The notes: generated from the sequence alone by a model not told the origin. A DNA stretch of 64,000 nt from an uncultured Aquabacterium sp. (GCF_913773725.1 NZ_CAJYGK010000016.1:1-64000); one strand, 5' to 3'; shown: positions 46,618 through 55,520, counted from the first letter of the stretch. Numbers and translations are program-made.

Positions 46618-46635
46618 GTGCTTCGTGCAAGAAGA

Positions 46636-47538
46636 TCAGGGCGAGGGCTGTGGCAGGGCCTGCAGCAGGTGCGCATGGAGCAGCCGCACCGCCGGGCTCA
46701 GCTGGCGGCGGTCGGCGCACAGCAGGTTGAGGGGCGTGGGCTCACCCTGCCAGAGGGGGCACACGGCGACCAGCCGGCCAGCCTGGAGGTCCTGCTCGAC
46801 ATCCAGTCGCGACTTGTAGGCGACACCCAGCCCCGCCAGGGCCCAGGCACGCACCACTTCACCGTCATCGGCAACCCGGTCCCCCCGGACCTCGACCCGC
46901 TCGATCTCGCCCTGTGGCGAGGTGAAGATCCAGGTGTCGTACACAGCATCGCCGCGCGTGTAGCACAAGGCGTTGCAATGAGCGAGGTCGCGCGGGTGCT
47001 CGATCGGGCCCTGGCGGCGGAGGTAGTCCGGCGCGGCCACCAGCACGCGCCGGTTGTGGGGGGCCAGGGGCAGGCACACGAGGCTGGAGTCCGTTGGGGC
47101 GCCATAGCGGATGAGGACGTCCACCGGTTGCCCGAACACGTCGGCGAGGCGATCGGAGAGGTGCAGGCGCAACCGGATCTGCGGGTGTCGCGCCAGGAAG
47201 TCGTCAAGGGCCGGGCGCAGCACGTGGCGGCCCAAGTCGGATGGCACCGACACCTGGAGATGCCCGAGCACCTCGACCTGGCCGGACTGCAGGCAGGCGC
47301 GCGCCTCGGCCAGCGCGTCGAGGGCCTGCCTGGCGGAGACCAAGAACCGTTCACCCTGGGGTGTCAGCCGCTGGCGACGGGTGGTGCGCAGCAGCAAGGG
47401 CACGCCCAGCTCGGCTTCCAGCCGCTTGATGGCCAGACTGGCCGCCGCCGGGGTGAGCCCCAGGCGTCTGGCCGCGGCAGTCAGGCTGCCGGCCTCGACC
47501 GTCATGGCGAAAAGCTGAAGGTCGAGCAGGGCTTTCAT
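46636..47538 (-). CDS. LysR-family regulator divergent from a nitroreductase
   Basis: The 300-residue regulator has LQLFAMTVEAGSLTAAARRL and LTPAAASLAIKRLEAELGV as its winged helix, and a ligand-binding domain (CrgA-like). The start MKALLDL at 47538 is preferred to 47574. Its gene is divergent from nfsB with a palindrome between, so it likely controls the reductase. Confidence 0.88.
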   Translation of the reverse strand: MKALLDLQLFAMTVEAGSLTAAARRLGLTPAAASLAIKRLEAELGVPLLLRTTRRQRLTPQGERFLVSARQALDALAEARACLQSGQVEVLGHLQVSVPSDLGRHVLRPALDDFLARHPQIRLRLHLSDRLADVFGQPVDVLIRYGAPTDSSLVCLPLAPHNRRVLVAAPDYLRRQGPIEHPRDLAHCNALCYTRGDAVYDTWIFTSPQGEIERVEVRGDRVADDGEVVRAWALAGLGVAYKSRLDVEQDLQAGRLVAVCPLWQGEPTPLNLLCADRRQLSPAVRLLHAHLLQALPQPSP

Positions 47539-47558
47539 GGCGCCATTATCAACAGCAG

Positions 47559-47575
47559 GTTGAAAGATATTCAAC
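47559..47575. promoter_or_regulatory. Palindrome GTTGAA-N5-TTCAAC, likely LysR operator
   Basis: This fits the LysR pattern T-N11-A and lies 20 bases from the regulator start, in the space shared with nfsB. A further TTCAAC lies just downstream. Confidence 0.55.
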
Positions 47576-47655
47576 AGTAAGGCTGTTTTTCAACACAGAA
47601 GAATCAATCATGATGAGCTCCCCGCGCCTGTCGCGCTTCTTTTCTGTCCTGCACC

Positions 47656-48309
47656 ATGAACATCGCCGACCTTGTCCAGACCCGCCGCACCACGAAGGCC
47701 TTCGACCCCGCCCGCAAGCTGACGGCAGACCAGGTGGCGCAGATCGAGACCTTGTTGCGCTTCGCCCCGTCGTCGACCAATGCCCAGCCGTGGCACTTCG
47801 TCATCGCGAGCACCGAAGAGGGCAAGGCCCGCCTGGCCGACACCTTTGCTGGCGCCCATGGCTACAACGAGCCCAAGATCCGGAATGCCTCGCATGTGGT
47901 GGTGCTGTGTGCCCGCCAGGCACTGACGGACGACCATCTCGCCCAGGTGCTGGCGCAGGAGCAGGCCGATGGCCGCTTCGCAGACGACGCCGCCCGCGCC
48001 GGTCAGCACGCGGGCCGCGCCCATTTCGTGAACCTGCACCGGTTCGAGCGGCGCGACGCGCAGCATTGGGCCGACAAGCAGGTGTACATCGCGCTGGGCT
48101 TTCTGCTGCTGGGGGCCGCCGCGCTGGGGGTGGACGCCTGCCCGATCGAGGGCTTCGATCAGGGCGCGGTCGACGCGGCGCTGGGCTTGCGCGAGAAGGG
48201 GCTTTCCAGCGCCGTGGTGGTGGCGCTGGGTTTCAGCGCGGCATCGGACTTCAACGCCCGACTGCCGAAGTCACGCCTGCCGCTGAACGAGGTCATCACG
48301 CGCATCTGA
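47656..48309 (+). CDS. nfsB: Oxygen-insensitive NAD(P)H nitroreductase
   Basis: The 217-residue FMN enzyme reduces nitroaromatics, quinones or pteridines by two electrons. NfsB features are RRTTKAFDPARKLTADQV, LRFAPSSTNAQPWHFV, and a late LLLGAAALGVDACPIEGF with KSRLPLNEVI. It is followed by its own terminator. The physiological substrate is unknown. Confidence 0.92.
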   Translation: MNIADLVQTRRTTKAFDPARKLTADQVAQIETLLRFAPSSTNAQPWHFVIASTEEGKARLADTFAGAHGYNEPKIRNASHVVVLCARQALTDDHLAQVLAQEQADGRFADDAARAGQHAGRAHFVNLHRFERRDAQHWADKQVYIALGFLLLGAAALGVDACPIEGFDQGAVDAALGLREKGLSSAVVVALGFSAASDFNARLPKSRLPLNEVITRI

Positions 48310-48324
48310 GCTGCGCCACAACGA

Positions 48325-48351
48325 CAAGGGGCGCCCGATGCGCCCCTTTTT
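48325..48351 (+). terminator. Terminator after nfsB
   Basis: AAGGGGCG and GCGCCCCTT pair around a short loop, followed by TTTTT. Confidence 0.9.
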
Positions 48352-48370
48352 GAATGTTGCCCGTCCGCGG

Positions 48371-49831
48371 TCAGGCCGTGCCGCCGACCGTCAGGCCGTC
48401 GATGCGCAGGGTGGGCTGGCCGACGCCCACCGGCACGGACTGGCCTTCCTTGCCGCAGGTGCCGACACCGGAGTCCAGCGCCAGGTCATTGCCGATCATG
48501 CTGACGCGGGTCATGGCGTCGGGGCCGTTGCCGATCAGGGTCGCGCCCTTGACGGGGTACTGGATCTGGCCCTTCTCGACCCAGTAGGCCTCGGACGCGG
48601 AGAACACGAACTTGCCGGACGTGATGTCGACCTGGCCGCCGCCGAAGTTGACGGCATACAGGCCGCGGTCGATGGAGGCAACGATTTCCTTCGGGTCCCG
48701 GTCGCCAGCCAGCATGTAGGTGTTGGTCATGCGCGGCATCGGCAGGTGGGCATAGCTTTCGCGGCGGCCGTTGCCGGTGGGCGCGGTCTTCATCAGCCGG
48801 GCGTTGGTGGCGTCTTGCATGTAGCCGCGCAGGATGCCGTCTTCGATCAGCACGGTGCGCTGGGTGGGCTGGCCTTCGTCGTCGATGTTGAGCGAGCCAC
48901 GGCGGTCGGGCAGCGTGCCGTCGTCGAGCACGGTCACGCCCTTGGCGGCCACACGCTGACCGATGCGGCCGGAGAAGACGCTCGAGCCCTTGCGGTTGAA
49001 GTCGCCTTCGAGGCCGTGGCCGACGGCCTCGTGCAGCAGGATGCCGGGCCAGCCGTTGCCGAGCACGACGGTCATTTCGCCCGCGGGTGCCGGGCGCGCC
49101 TCAAGGTTGACCAGCGCGGCATGCACCGCCTGATCGACGTAGCCCTGGGTGATGGCGGGGGTGAAGTAGCTCAGGTCATGGCGGCCACCACCGCCGGAGG
49201 AGCCGACCTCGCGGCGACCGGCCTGCTCGGCGATCACGGTGAGGGACAGGCGGATCAGCGGGCGGACGTCGGCGGCCAATGTGCCGTCGGCGCGTGCGAT
49301 CAGGACGACGTCGTATTCGCAGCCCAGACCGGCCATGACCTGCACGATGCGGGGGTCCTTGGCGCGGGCGCGCTTCTCGACGTCCTCGAGCAGGGCCACC
49401 TTGGCGGCGCTGTCGAGCGAGGCAATGGGGTCGAAGCCGCCGTAGAGCGTGCGGCTGGGCGCGATGGTGTGGCCGCCGACCTTGACCCGGCGGCTCTGGC
49501 CAGCCGAGGCGATGGTGCGCACGGTGCGGGCGGCGTCAAGCAGCGCGGCTTCGGAGATGTCGTCGGAATAGGCGAAGGCGGTCTTCTCGCCGGCGATGGC
49601 GCGCACGCCCACGCCTTGGTCGATGCCGAAGCTGCCGGACTTGACGATGCCCTCTTCCAGGCTCCAGCCTTCGCTGCGGGTGTACTGGAAGTAGAGGTCG
49701 GCGTCGTCGACGCGGTGCTCGGTGATGACCTTGAGGGCCTTGAGCAACGAGGATTCATCGAGACCGAAGGGCGCGAGCAGGAGCTCACGGGCGGTCTGCA
49801 GGCGGGCGATGGTGGCTTCGACGGCGATCAT
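48371..49831 (-). CDS. tldD: TldD metalloprotease subunit
   Basis: TldD with TldE cleaves unfolded peptides and matures some modified peptides and antitoxins. The 486-residue protein has the catalytic zinc motif HEAVGHGLEGD and GGGGRHDLSYF. Upstream in-frame starts at 49840 and 49849 exist; 49831 (MIAVEATIARL) matches relatives best. tldE is not in the window. Confidence 0.93.
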   Translation of the reverse strand: MIAVEATIARLQTARELLLAPFGLDESSLLKALKVITEHRVDDADLYFQYTRSEGWSLEEGIVKSGSFGIDQGVGVRAIAGEKTAFAYSDDISEAALLDAARTVRTIASAGQSRRVKVGGHTIAPSRTLYGGFDPIASLDSAAKVALLEDVEKRARAKDPRIVQVMAGLGCEYDVVLIARADGTLAADVRPLIRLSLTVIAEQAGRREVGSSGGGGRHDLSYFTPAITQGYVDQAVHAALVNLEARPAPAGEMTVVLGNGWPGILLHEAVGHGLEGDFNRKGSSVFSGRIGQRVAAKGVTVLDDGTLPDRRGSLNIDDEGQPTQRTVLIEDGILRGYMQDATNARLMKTAPTGNGRRESYAHLPMPRMTNTYMLAGDRDPKEIVASIDRGLYAVNFGGGQVDITSGKFVFSASEAYWVEKGQIQYPVKGATLIGNGPDAMTRVSMIGNDLALDSGVGTCGKEGQSVPVGVGQPTLRIDGLTVGGTA

Positions 49832-49920
49832 GGGGGCCATTGTAGGCATGCCGGATGGCCCTCGCACGAGGGGTCGCGTATGTCCGGAGGCCACAGGGGG
49901 CGGCGCACCGGACACCGCGC

Positions 49921-50847
49921 TCACAGCTTCAGCAGGGCCTGCACGCGCAGGTGCTCGTCGGCCTTGAAATGCTGGTCGACGTACTGAGCCATGTCCTGGC
50001 GCCGCTGGGCGTCTGACAGGTTGGCGGCGGCCTGAAGGCGCTGCCACTCCTGACGGGCAGCAGCCAGCCGACGCTGCCAGTCGGCCCATTCGTCGTCGGC
50101 TTTGGCCAGACGCTGGGCCGCAGCCTCGCCGTAGCGGGCCACGCGTTCGGCATGCACGGCGGCCGGGTCCTTGCCGGGCGCCATCTGGGGCACCGGCTCG
50201 CCGGGATCGGGTGGCGGGGGCTGGCCGGACTCCAGTTGTGCGTGATGGGCCTGGAAGCGGGCCTCCTCGTCGGCGTAGAACGCGGCAGCCCAATCGGTGC
50301 CCAGGATCTGTCGGCGCACCAGCCGGCGTTCTTCGAACACGGGCAGCCAGGTGCTGCGGTCGTTCTGGTCGAACCGGTTGCGCCAGCTGTGGCCGCGCAG
50401 TTGCCAGTACTTGTCCCAGATCGCGATGATCTGGCCGGCCAGCACCGGCCCATGGGCTCGCTGGGCATCGTCCTGGACCAGCATGCGCAACGCGTCGACG
50501 GTGACCTCGCCAAGACCCAGGATGTAGTACTCGAAGCGGTGGCGCAGCCCCACACAGGGCTGAAGCTGCGACTGGCTCACGCACCAATCGCCCGCGGCCT
50601 CGGTGCCGGCTAGCGAGCCGCTCCGGAACAGGCGCTGGCGCACCTCCTCCACACTCAAGGGTGCTGTGCGACCCGGGGCGCCGGCCTCGCCGTCCGCCGC
50701 GATACCGGGCGTGACCATTGCCCACCCGTCTGCGCTGCCTGGGCGCCGGTCACCCGGAGGCTCCGGTGCGGCGCGCCAGAGCGAGGCCATCCCGAGGAGC
50801 ACGGCCAGGGCTGCGCCCCCTGCAATCAGCGGGACGCGCTTGTCCAT
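49921..50847 (-). CDS. Lipase-specific foldase (lipase chaperone)
   Basis: The 308-residue Lif protein is anchored in the inner membrane by an N-terminal helix (residues 6-24) and folds the secreted lipase in the periplasm. A Pro/Gly/Ala-rich linker follows, then the family motif RHRFEYYILGLGE, which corresponds to RxxFDY(F/C)LSA. The C-terminal half is highly helical (AARQEWQRLQAAANLSDAQ). It lies 40 bases after the lipase gene on the same strand, the usual lip-lif order. Confidence 0.93.
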   Translation of the reverse strand: MDKRVPLIAGGAALAVLLGMASLWRAAPEPPGDRRPGSADGWAMVTPGIAADGEAGAPGRTAPLSVEEVRQRLFRSGSLAGTEAAGDWCVSQSQLQPCVGLRHRFEYYILGLGEVTVDALRMLVQDDAQRAHGPVLAGQIIAIWDKYWQLRGHSWRNRFDQNDRSTWLPVFEERRLVRRQILGTDWAAAFYADEEARFQAHHAQLESGQPPPPDPGEPVPQMAPGKDPAAVHAERVARYGEAAAQRLAKADDEWADWQRRLAAARQEWQRLQAAANLSDAQRRQDMAQYVDQHFKADEHLRVQALLKL

Positions 50848-50887
50848 CGGCGCGCTCCTGCGGGCTCGGGTGGCGACACGGTCGCGC

Positions 50888-51838
50888 TCACAGTCCAGCC
50901 AGCTTCAGGCGGTTGGCCTGAGCCTTGTAGAACGCCACCGGGTCGGGCGCGGTGCGGCCGACGATGCCCAGTACCTGGTTGATCTCGTCGAGGTGGTTCC
51001 AGGCGTAGTTGTCCTTGAGCACCTTGCCCCAGTGACTGGAGCACTGGCTGACCAGGCCGTCGTTGGGCTCGCTGCCGAAGTACTGGGCGGTGTAGCCCAG
51101 GATGGCATCGGAGATGTCCCAACCGTTGGTCTTTACCGCGGTTCCGGAGACCGAGTACCAGCGGATGCTGTGGCCGTTGACGCTCGCGACCTCCGGACCG
51201 TTGCCGCACGGGGTGGCGGGTGCGCCGACCGGGAACTTGGCGTTGAAGGCGGCCGCACCTTCGCTGCTCAGCGCGTTGAGGGCGGTCAGCAGGTCCGCCT
51301 GCTTGGCGGTGCTGTTGCCGCTCAGCCAGGCGATCAGCTGCAGCCCGGCCGTGGCCAGTTTGTCGAAACCACCATCCGGCGTGGTGTTGGCCAGGATGTC
51401 GTCAGCGACCTTGCTGCCGAAGTGGGTGCCGGCCACGGTGGTGACGCTGGCGACCATCGAGGGCACCGTGCCGGCTGCGTAGCGCACGGTCGGGCCGCCA
51501 TGGCTGTGGCCGATGAGGTTGAATTTGGTCACCCCATCCTTGGCCGCCCACTGCTTCATCTGCTGGATCAGCTCTTCACCGCGGAACTCGGTGGTCTGCG
51601 AGGGGTTGACCGAGGCGATGTAAACGGTCGCGCCATCGGCGCGCAGTTGTTTGGGAATGTCGTAGAAGTACTGGATCCCCAGGATGTTGTCGAAACCGAT
51701 GAATCCATGGACCAGCACGATGGGGTGCCGCGTCTTGGATCCGGTGGTGGTGGCGTGCGCCGCCGGGGCCACAGCCATGACCGCCGCAGCCACCGCGCAG
51801 GCGGTCAGCAGCGGACGGCGGAACAATGCCTTGATCAT
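50888..51838 (-). CDS. Secreted triacylglycerol lipase (family I.1/I.2)
   Basis: This 316-residue lipase hydrolyses long-chain fats outside the cell. A Sec signal peptide ends in PAAHA (about residue 29). The nucleophile is Ser112 in GHSHGG, with VLVHGFIGFD forming the oxyanion hole; the catalytic Asp lies in NDGLVSQ and His in AWNHLDEINQ, beside the Ca2+ site. Two Cys could form the usual disulfide. ATG 51838 has AAGGAG upstream. It depends on the foldase encoded next to it and probably leaves by type II secretion. Confidence 0.94.
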   Translation of the reverse strand: MIKALFRRPLLTACAVAAAVMAVAPAAHATTTGSKTRHPIVLVHGFIGFDNILGIQYFYDIPKQLRADGATVYIASVNPSQTTEFRGEELIQQMKQWAAKDGVTKFNLIGHSHGGPTVRYAAGTVPSMVASVTTVAGTHFGSKVADDILANTTPDGGFDKLATAGLQLIAWLSGNSTAKQADLLTALNALSSEGAAAFNAKFPVGAPATPCGNGPEVASVNGHSIRWYSVSGTAVKTNGWDISDAILGYTAQYFGSEPNDGLVSQCSSHWGKVLKDNYAWNHLDEINQVLGIVGRTAPDPVAFYKAQANRLKLAGL

Positions 51839-51886
51839 CTCGAGCTCCTTGGTGTGTGGCAGCATGGGCCTGCTGCTGGAGCCGGA

Positions 51887-51900
51887 TGTTCGGCCGAACA
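51887..51900. promoter_or_regulatory. Perfect palindrome TGTTCGGCCGAACA
   Basis: A 14-bp perfect palindrome about 50 bases before the lipase start, directly joined to a second palindrome at 51901..51916. It is a likely operator. Confidence 0.6.
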
Positions 51901-51916
51901 TCAAACGATCGTTTGA
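51901..51916. promoter_or_regulatory. Perfect palindrome with PsrA-type box CAAAC-N4-GTTTG
   Basis: TCAAACGATCGTTTGA is a 16-bp perfect palindrome. It matches the binding pattern reported for the TetR-type fatty-acid sensor PsrA of pseudomonads, (G/C)AAAC-N2-4-GTTT(G/C). Control of a lipase by fatty acids would make sense; the regulator itself is not in the window. Confidence 0.6.
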
Positions 51917-51986
51917 GGGTAAGCCCGGGATTGCCGGGTTTGCCCGCCCCCTCGGATGCGCGATGAGCCGTCAAACGGGCTTCGTT

Positions 51987-52895
51987 CTAACCCGGTTGGG
52001 TGGGCTCGTCCTCGTCGCGGAGCGCCTGGGCCGTGTCGTACAACGCCTTGCGCGGCAAGCCGGTCAGGTCGGCCACCAGTCCCGCCGCCTTCTTGACCGG
52101 CACGTGCTGCACCAGTTCGGCCAGCACGGCGCGGGCGGCCGGCGCGAGCACCGCCGGGTCCTGGGAGGGCCGGAGGGCGTGCAGCACGAGCACGAACTCG
52201 CCCCGCTGGCGGTGGGGGCCTTCGTCCAGCCAGGTGGACAAGGCGGCCACCGGCAGCGTGGCAATTTCCTCGAACTGTTTGGACAGCTCGCGGCACAGGG
52301 TCACCGTGTCGTCCGGACAGACGGCGGCCAGGTCTGCCGCAAGCTCGGTGATGCGATGCGGCGCCTCGAACAGCACCAGGCTGACCCCGGGCGTGAGCGC
52401 CTCACGCAACGCGGCCTGGCGCGCCGCGCCTTTGGCCGGCAGAAATCCCAGAAAGCGGAACCCATCGGCATGCACGTCGCCCGCGGCGCTGAGGGCCGTC
52501 GTCACGGCGCTCGGGCCGGCCAGGGGCACGACCGGCAGACCGGCGGCGGCCACGGCAGCCACCAGGTGTGCACCCGGGTCGGAAACGGCCGGTGTGCCGG
52601 CATCGCTGACATAGGCCACCCGCTGACCAGCCTGCAGCAGCGTCACAACCTTGGGCGCCGCCCCGACCTCGTTGTGCTGGTGGATGGCCAGCAGCGTCTT
52701 GTCCAGCCCCAGGTGGCGCAGCAACTGCCCTGAGACGCGGGTGTCCTCGCAGGCCACAGCGTCGACCAGATCCAGCACATGCACGGCCCGCAGGCTCAGA
52801 TCAGCCAGGTTGCCGATGGGCGTGGGCACCAGATAGAGCGCGCCTTTGGGATACTGCTGGCCGGCGGCCACGTGGCGGGCTGCCTGGAGCAGCAT
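51987..52895 (-). CDS. rsmI: 16S rRNA (cytidine-1402-2'-O)-methyltransferase
   Basis: RsmI methylates the ribose of C1402 in 16S rRNA. The 302-residue tetrapyrrole-methylase fold starts the domain with GALYLVPTPIGNLADLSLRA and has CEDTRVSGQLLRHL, YVSDAGTPAVSDPG and FEAPHRI. The start ATG at 52895 overlaps the yraN start on the other strand. The next ORF downstream is the lipase pair, which reads the same way. Confidence 0.94.
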   Translation of the reverse strand: MLLQAARHVAAGQQYPKGALYLVPTPIGNLADLSLRAVHVLDLVDAVACEDTRVSGQLLRHLGLDKTLLAIHQHNEVGAAPKVVTLLQAGQRVAYVSDAGTPAVSDPGAHLVAAVAAAGLPVVPLAGPSAVTTALSAAGDVHADGFRFLGFLPAKGAARQAALREALTPGVSLVLFEAPHRITELAADLAAVCPDDTVTLCRELSKQFEEIATLPVAALSTWLDEGPHRQRGEFVLVLHALRPSQDPAVLAPAARAVLAELVQHVPVKKAAGLVADLTGLPRKALYDTAQALRDEDEPTQPG

Positions 52896-53274
52896 GTTGG
52901 CATCGAAGGTCACGACAAAATCCCGGGGAGACGAGGCGGAGGAGCGCGCGCTGCAGCACCTGCTGGCGCAGGGGCTGACGCTGGTAGAGCGCAATTATCG
53001 GGTCGCCCGAGGCCCGAGCGCGCCGGGCGCCGAGGTCGACCTGATCCTGCAGGACCAGGACGGCACGCTGGTGTTCGTGGAGGTGCGGCAGCGCACGGCA
53101 CGCGACCATGGTGGCGCAGCCGCGTCCATCGGGCGGGGCAAGCAGCGGCGCTGCATCCGGGGCGCGCAGACCTATCTGATGGGGCTGAAGACATGGCCGC
53201 CGTGTCGCTTCGATGTCGTGGCGATCGACGGAGAGGCGCTGACGTGGATCCCCGCCGCCTTCGACGCGTCCTGA
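52894..53274 (+). CDS. yraN: YraN/UPF0102 nuclease-like protein
   Basis: The 126-residue protein has the restriction-endonuclease-like core RGDEAEERALQHLLAQGLTL, GAEVDLILQDQDGTLVFVEV and RGKQRRCIRGA. The catalytic Glu-x-Lys-type residues E..D..EV are visible; its biological role is unknown. It begins at ATG 52894, so the two divergent start codons share the CATG at 52893..52896. Confidence 0.87.
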   Translation: MLASKVTTKSRGDEAEERALQHLLAQGLTLVERNYRVARGPSAPGAEVDLILQDQDGTLVFVEVRQRTARDHGGAAASIGRGKQRRCIRGAQTYLMGLKTWPPCRFDVVAIDGEALTWIPAAFDAS

Positions 53275-53334
53275 CCGACAGGAGCACACACGCCCTGACA
53301 CAAGGGGGTTGGCCCCTGACTTATCATCCGCGGC

Positions 53335-53916
53335 ATGCCGGATTCCCACTTTCAGCTTGCCTATCTGCAGCAACCGCTGCTGGAGACCGCCGACTGGCTT
53401 TATCAGTCCTCGGAGCGGCTGGCTCAACAACTGAACTTCGCTGCCCAGGCCCTGATGCACACACTGACATCGGGCGGCACCGTGCTGTGCGCCGGTGAGG
53501 ACGAAGGCGCCTTGCTGGCGCGGCGCGCAGCCACCCTGCTGGTGCAGGGCCAGGGCAGGGTGAGGCCGCCGCTGGCAGCGGTGGCCCTGACACCTTCGGG
53601 CTCGCCTCAGCAACCGACCCTGGCGCAGCAGGTTCGCGCGCTGGGCCATCCGGGCGATGTGTGGCTCGCGTTCTCACTGGAGCGCGACGACCCGGACCTG
53701 CTGGCGGCCACCGATGCAGCCCGCGAACTGGACCTGACCCTGATCGCCTTTACGGGCGAACAGGCCCGCACGCTGGGCCCGATGCTGCGCGACACCGACG
53801 TGTGGGTGCCTCTGCCCGGCACGCGACCCGAGACCATGTTCGCCACGGCGTGGCTGGCCCTGGGGGGCCTGTGCGCCGCCGTTGACAACCACCTGCTTGG
53901 AGAGGAACACGCATGA
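53335..53916 (+). CDS. SIS-domain protein (DiaA/GmhA-like)
   Basis: The 193-residue sugar-isomerase fold protein is similar to DiaA, which binds DnaA to time replication in E. coli, and to phosphoheptose isomerase. Helical start LLETADWLYQSSERLAQQLN, then GGTVLCAGEDEGALLARRAA and LGHPGDVWLAFSLERDDPDL. The position between yraN and dolP is the DiaA position in E. coli. Isomerase residues are not clearly present. Confidence 0.85.
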   Translation: MPDSHFQLAYLQQPLLETADWLYQSSERLAQQLNFAAQALMHTLTSGGTVLCAGEDEGALLARRAATLLVQGQGRVRPPLAAVALTPSGSPQQPTLAQQVRALGHPGDVWLAFSLERDDPDLLAATDAARELDLTLIAFTGEQARTLGPMLRDTDVWVPLPGTRPETMFATAWLALGGLCAAVDNHLLGEEHA

Positions 53917-54572
53917 GCCGCAACCTGAACACCCGCCCGCTGCGCTGGACGGCCGCCCTGCTGCTGGCCGCTGGCTCGCTGAGCGCCTGTGCCCCGCTGC
54001 TGGTGGGCTCGGCGGTCGGGGGGGCCTTGGTCGCCACCGACCGCCGCACCTCCGGCACGCAACTGGAAGACCAGACGATCGAGCTCAAGGCCGCCAACCG
54101 CATCCGCGATGCGATCGGCAACCAGGCCCACGTGAACGTCACGTCCTACAACCGTCATGTGCTGTTGAGCGGTGAAGTGCCGGACGACCGGACCCGCGAC
54201 ACCGCCGCCGCCGCCGCCCGGCAGGTGGAAAACGTCGTGAACGTGATGAACGAGCTGATCGTGGCGCCGAACAGCAGCCTGTCGACCCGCTCGAGTGACG
54301 TCGTGCTGGCCGGCAAGGTCAAGGCCACGTTGATCGACGCGCGCGACCTGATGGCCAACGCCTTCAAGGTGGTGGTCGAGCGGGGCGAGGTCTACCTGAT
54401 GGGGGTGGTTACCGAACGCGAGGCCAACCGCGCCGCCGAGCTGACGGCCACGATCAGCGGCGTGCGCCGGGTGGTCAAGGCCTTCCAGATCATCAGCGAG
54501 GACGAGCTCGCACGGCGTCTGCCCCCGCCGGCGAGCAACACCGGCAGCACCGCCCCCGCGCCGGCGCAGTGA
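53913..54572 (+). CDS. dolP: Dual-BON outer-membrane lipoprotein DolP
   Basis: The 219-residue protein (formerly YraP) has a lipoprotein signal with lipobox SLSAC. Two BON domains follow (NRIRDAIGNQAHVNVTSYN, HVLLSGEVPDD; and KVKATLIDARDLMANAFKVV, EVYLMGVVTEREANRAAEL). DolP helps keep the outer membrane intact. Its ATG overlaps the stop of the preceding gene by 4 bases. Confidence 0.92.
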   Translation: MSRNLNTRPLRWTAALLLAAGSLSACAPLLVGSAVGGALVATDRRTSGTQLEDQTIELKAANRIRDAIGNQAHVNVTSYNRHVLLSGEVPDDRTRDTAAAAARQVENVVNVMNELIVAPNSSLSTRSSDVVLAGKVKATLIDARDLMANAFKVVVERGEVYLMGVVTEREANRAAELTATISGVRRVVKAFQIISEDELARRLPPPASNTGSTAPAPAQ

Positions 54573-54573
54573 G

Positions 54574-55476
54574 TCAGCGCAGGCGGCGGATCAGGCTGGA
54601 GGTGTCCAGCCGGCCCCCGCCTTGTGCCTGCAGGTCGGCATAGAACTGGTCGACCAGGGCCGTGACCGGCAAGCGGGCGCCCAGGCGGCGGGCTTCGTCC
54701 AGCACCAGCCCGAAATCCTTGCGCATCCAGTCGACGGCAAAGCCGAAATCGAACTGGTCCTGCACCATGGTCGGGCCCCGGTTGGCCAGCTGCCAGCTGC
54801 CGGCCGCTCCCTGGGAAATGACCGAGATCACCTGAGCCATGTCCAGCCCGGCCTTCTGCCCGAAGGCCAGCGCCTCGGACAGGCCCTGCAGCAGCCCGCC
54901 GATGCAGATCTGATTGACCATCTTGGTGAGCTGGCCGGCCCCGCTGTCGCCCATCAGGGTGACCGCCCTGGCAAACGCGCGCATCACCGGCTCGGCCTGC
55001 GCAAAGGCCTCGGGACGGCCGCCGCACATCACCGTGAGGACCCCGTTGATGGCGCCCAGGTTGCCGCCCGAGACCGGGGCGTCGATGAAGGCCAGGCCCA
55101 GCGCAGCGGCAGCGGCCGCGAGTTCGCGGGCCACCTCGGCCGACGTGGTGGTGTGATCGACGAACAGCGCCCCGGGCGGCATGCCGTGGAAGGCGCCGTC
55201 CGGGCCGGTGGTCACCTGCCGCAGGTCGTCGTCGTTGCCAACACAGCTGAAGACGATGGCCGCCCCCTCGGCGGCCTGCCTGGGCGTGTCCGCCGCGCGC
55301 CCGCCATGCTCGGCCACCCAGGCCGCAGCCTTGGAGGCCGTGCGGTTGTAGACCGTCACCGCATGGCCCGCGGCGGCCAGGTGGGCTGCCATCGGCGCGC
55401 CCATGGTGCCCAGCCCCAGGAAGGCGACGCGGCGAGAGGGCGTGGGGTCGTAGGTCTTGGGGGCGGCGGCGCTCAT
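54574..55476 (-). CDS. Beta-hydroxyacid dehydrogenase (HIBADH family)
   Basis: The 300-residue NAD(P)-dependent enzyme oxidises 3-hydroxyisobutyrate, tartronate or related acids. It has VAFLGLGTMGAPMAAHLAAA, FIDAPVSGGNLGA, the catalytic Lys in GQLTKMVNQICIG, and a C-terminal dimer domain (KDFGLVLDEARRLGARLPVT). The exact substrate cannot be told from sequence. Its stop abuts that of dolP on the other strand, and the pilU terminator lies just before its start. Confidence 0.9.
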   Translation of the reverse strand: MSAAAPKTYDPTPSRRVAFLGLGTMGAPMAAHLAAAGHAVTVYNRTASKAAAWVAEHGGRAADTPRQAAEGAAIVFSCVGNDDDLRQVTTGPDGAFHGMPPGALFVDHTTTSAEVARELAAAAAALGLAFIDAPVSGGNLGAINGVLTVMCGGRPEAFAQAEPVMRAFARAVTLMGDSGAGQLTKMVNQICIGGLLQGLSEALAFGQKAGLDMAQVISVISQGAAGSWQLANRGPTMVQDQFDFGFAVDWMRKDFGLVLDEARRLGARLPVTALVDQFYADLQAQGGGRLDTSSLIRRLR

Positions 55477-55492
55477 GGGGTCCTTTGCTGCG

Positions 55493-55520
55493 AAAAAAAC
55501 GGCATCGAAATCGATGCCGT
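55493..55520 (-). terminator. Terminator after pilT-pilU
   Basis: On the minus strand CGGCATCG and CGATGCCG pair around ATTT, followed by seven T. It lies only about 17 bases before the dehydrogenase start. Confidence 0.92.
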
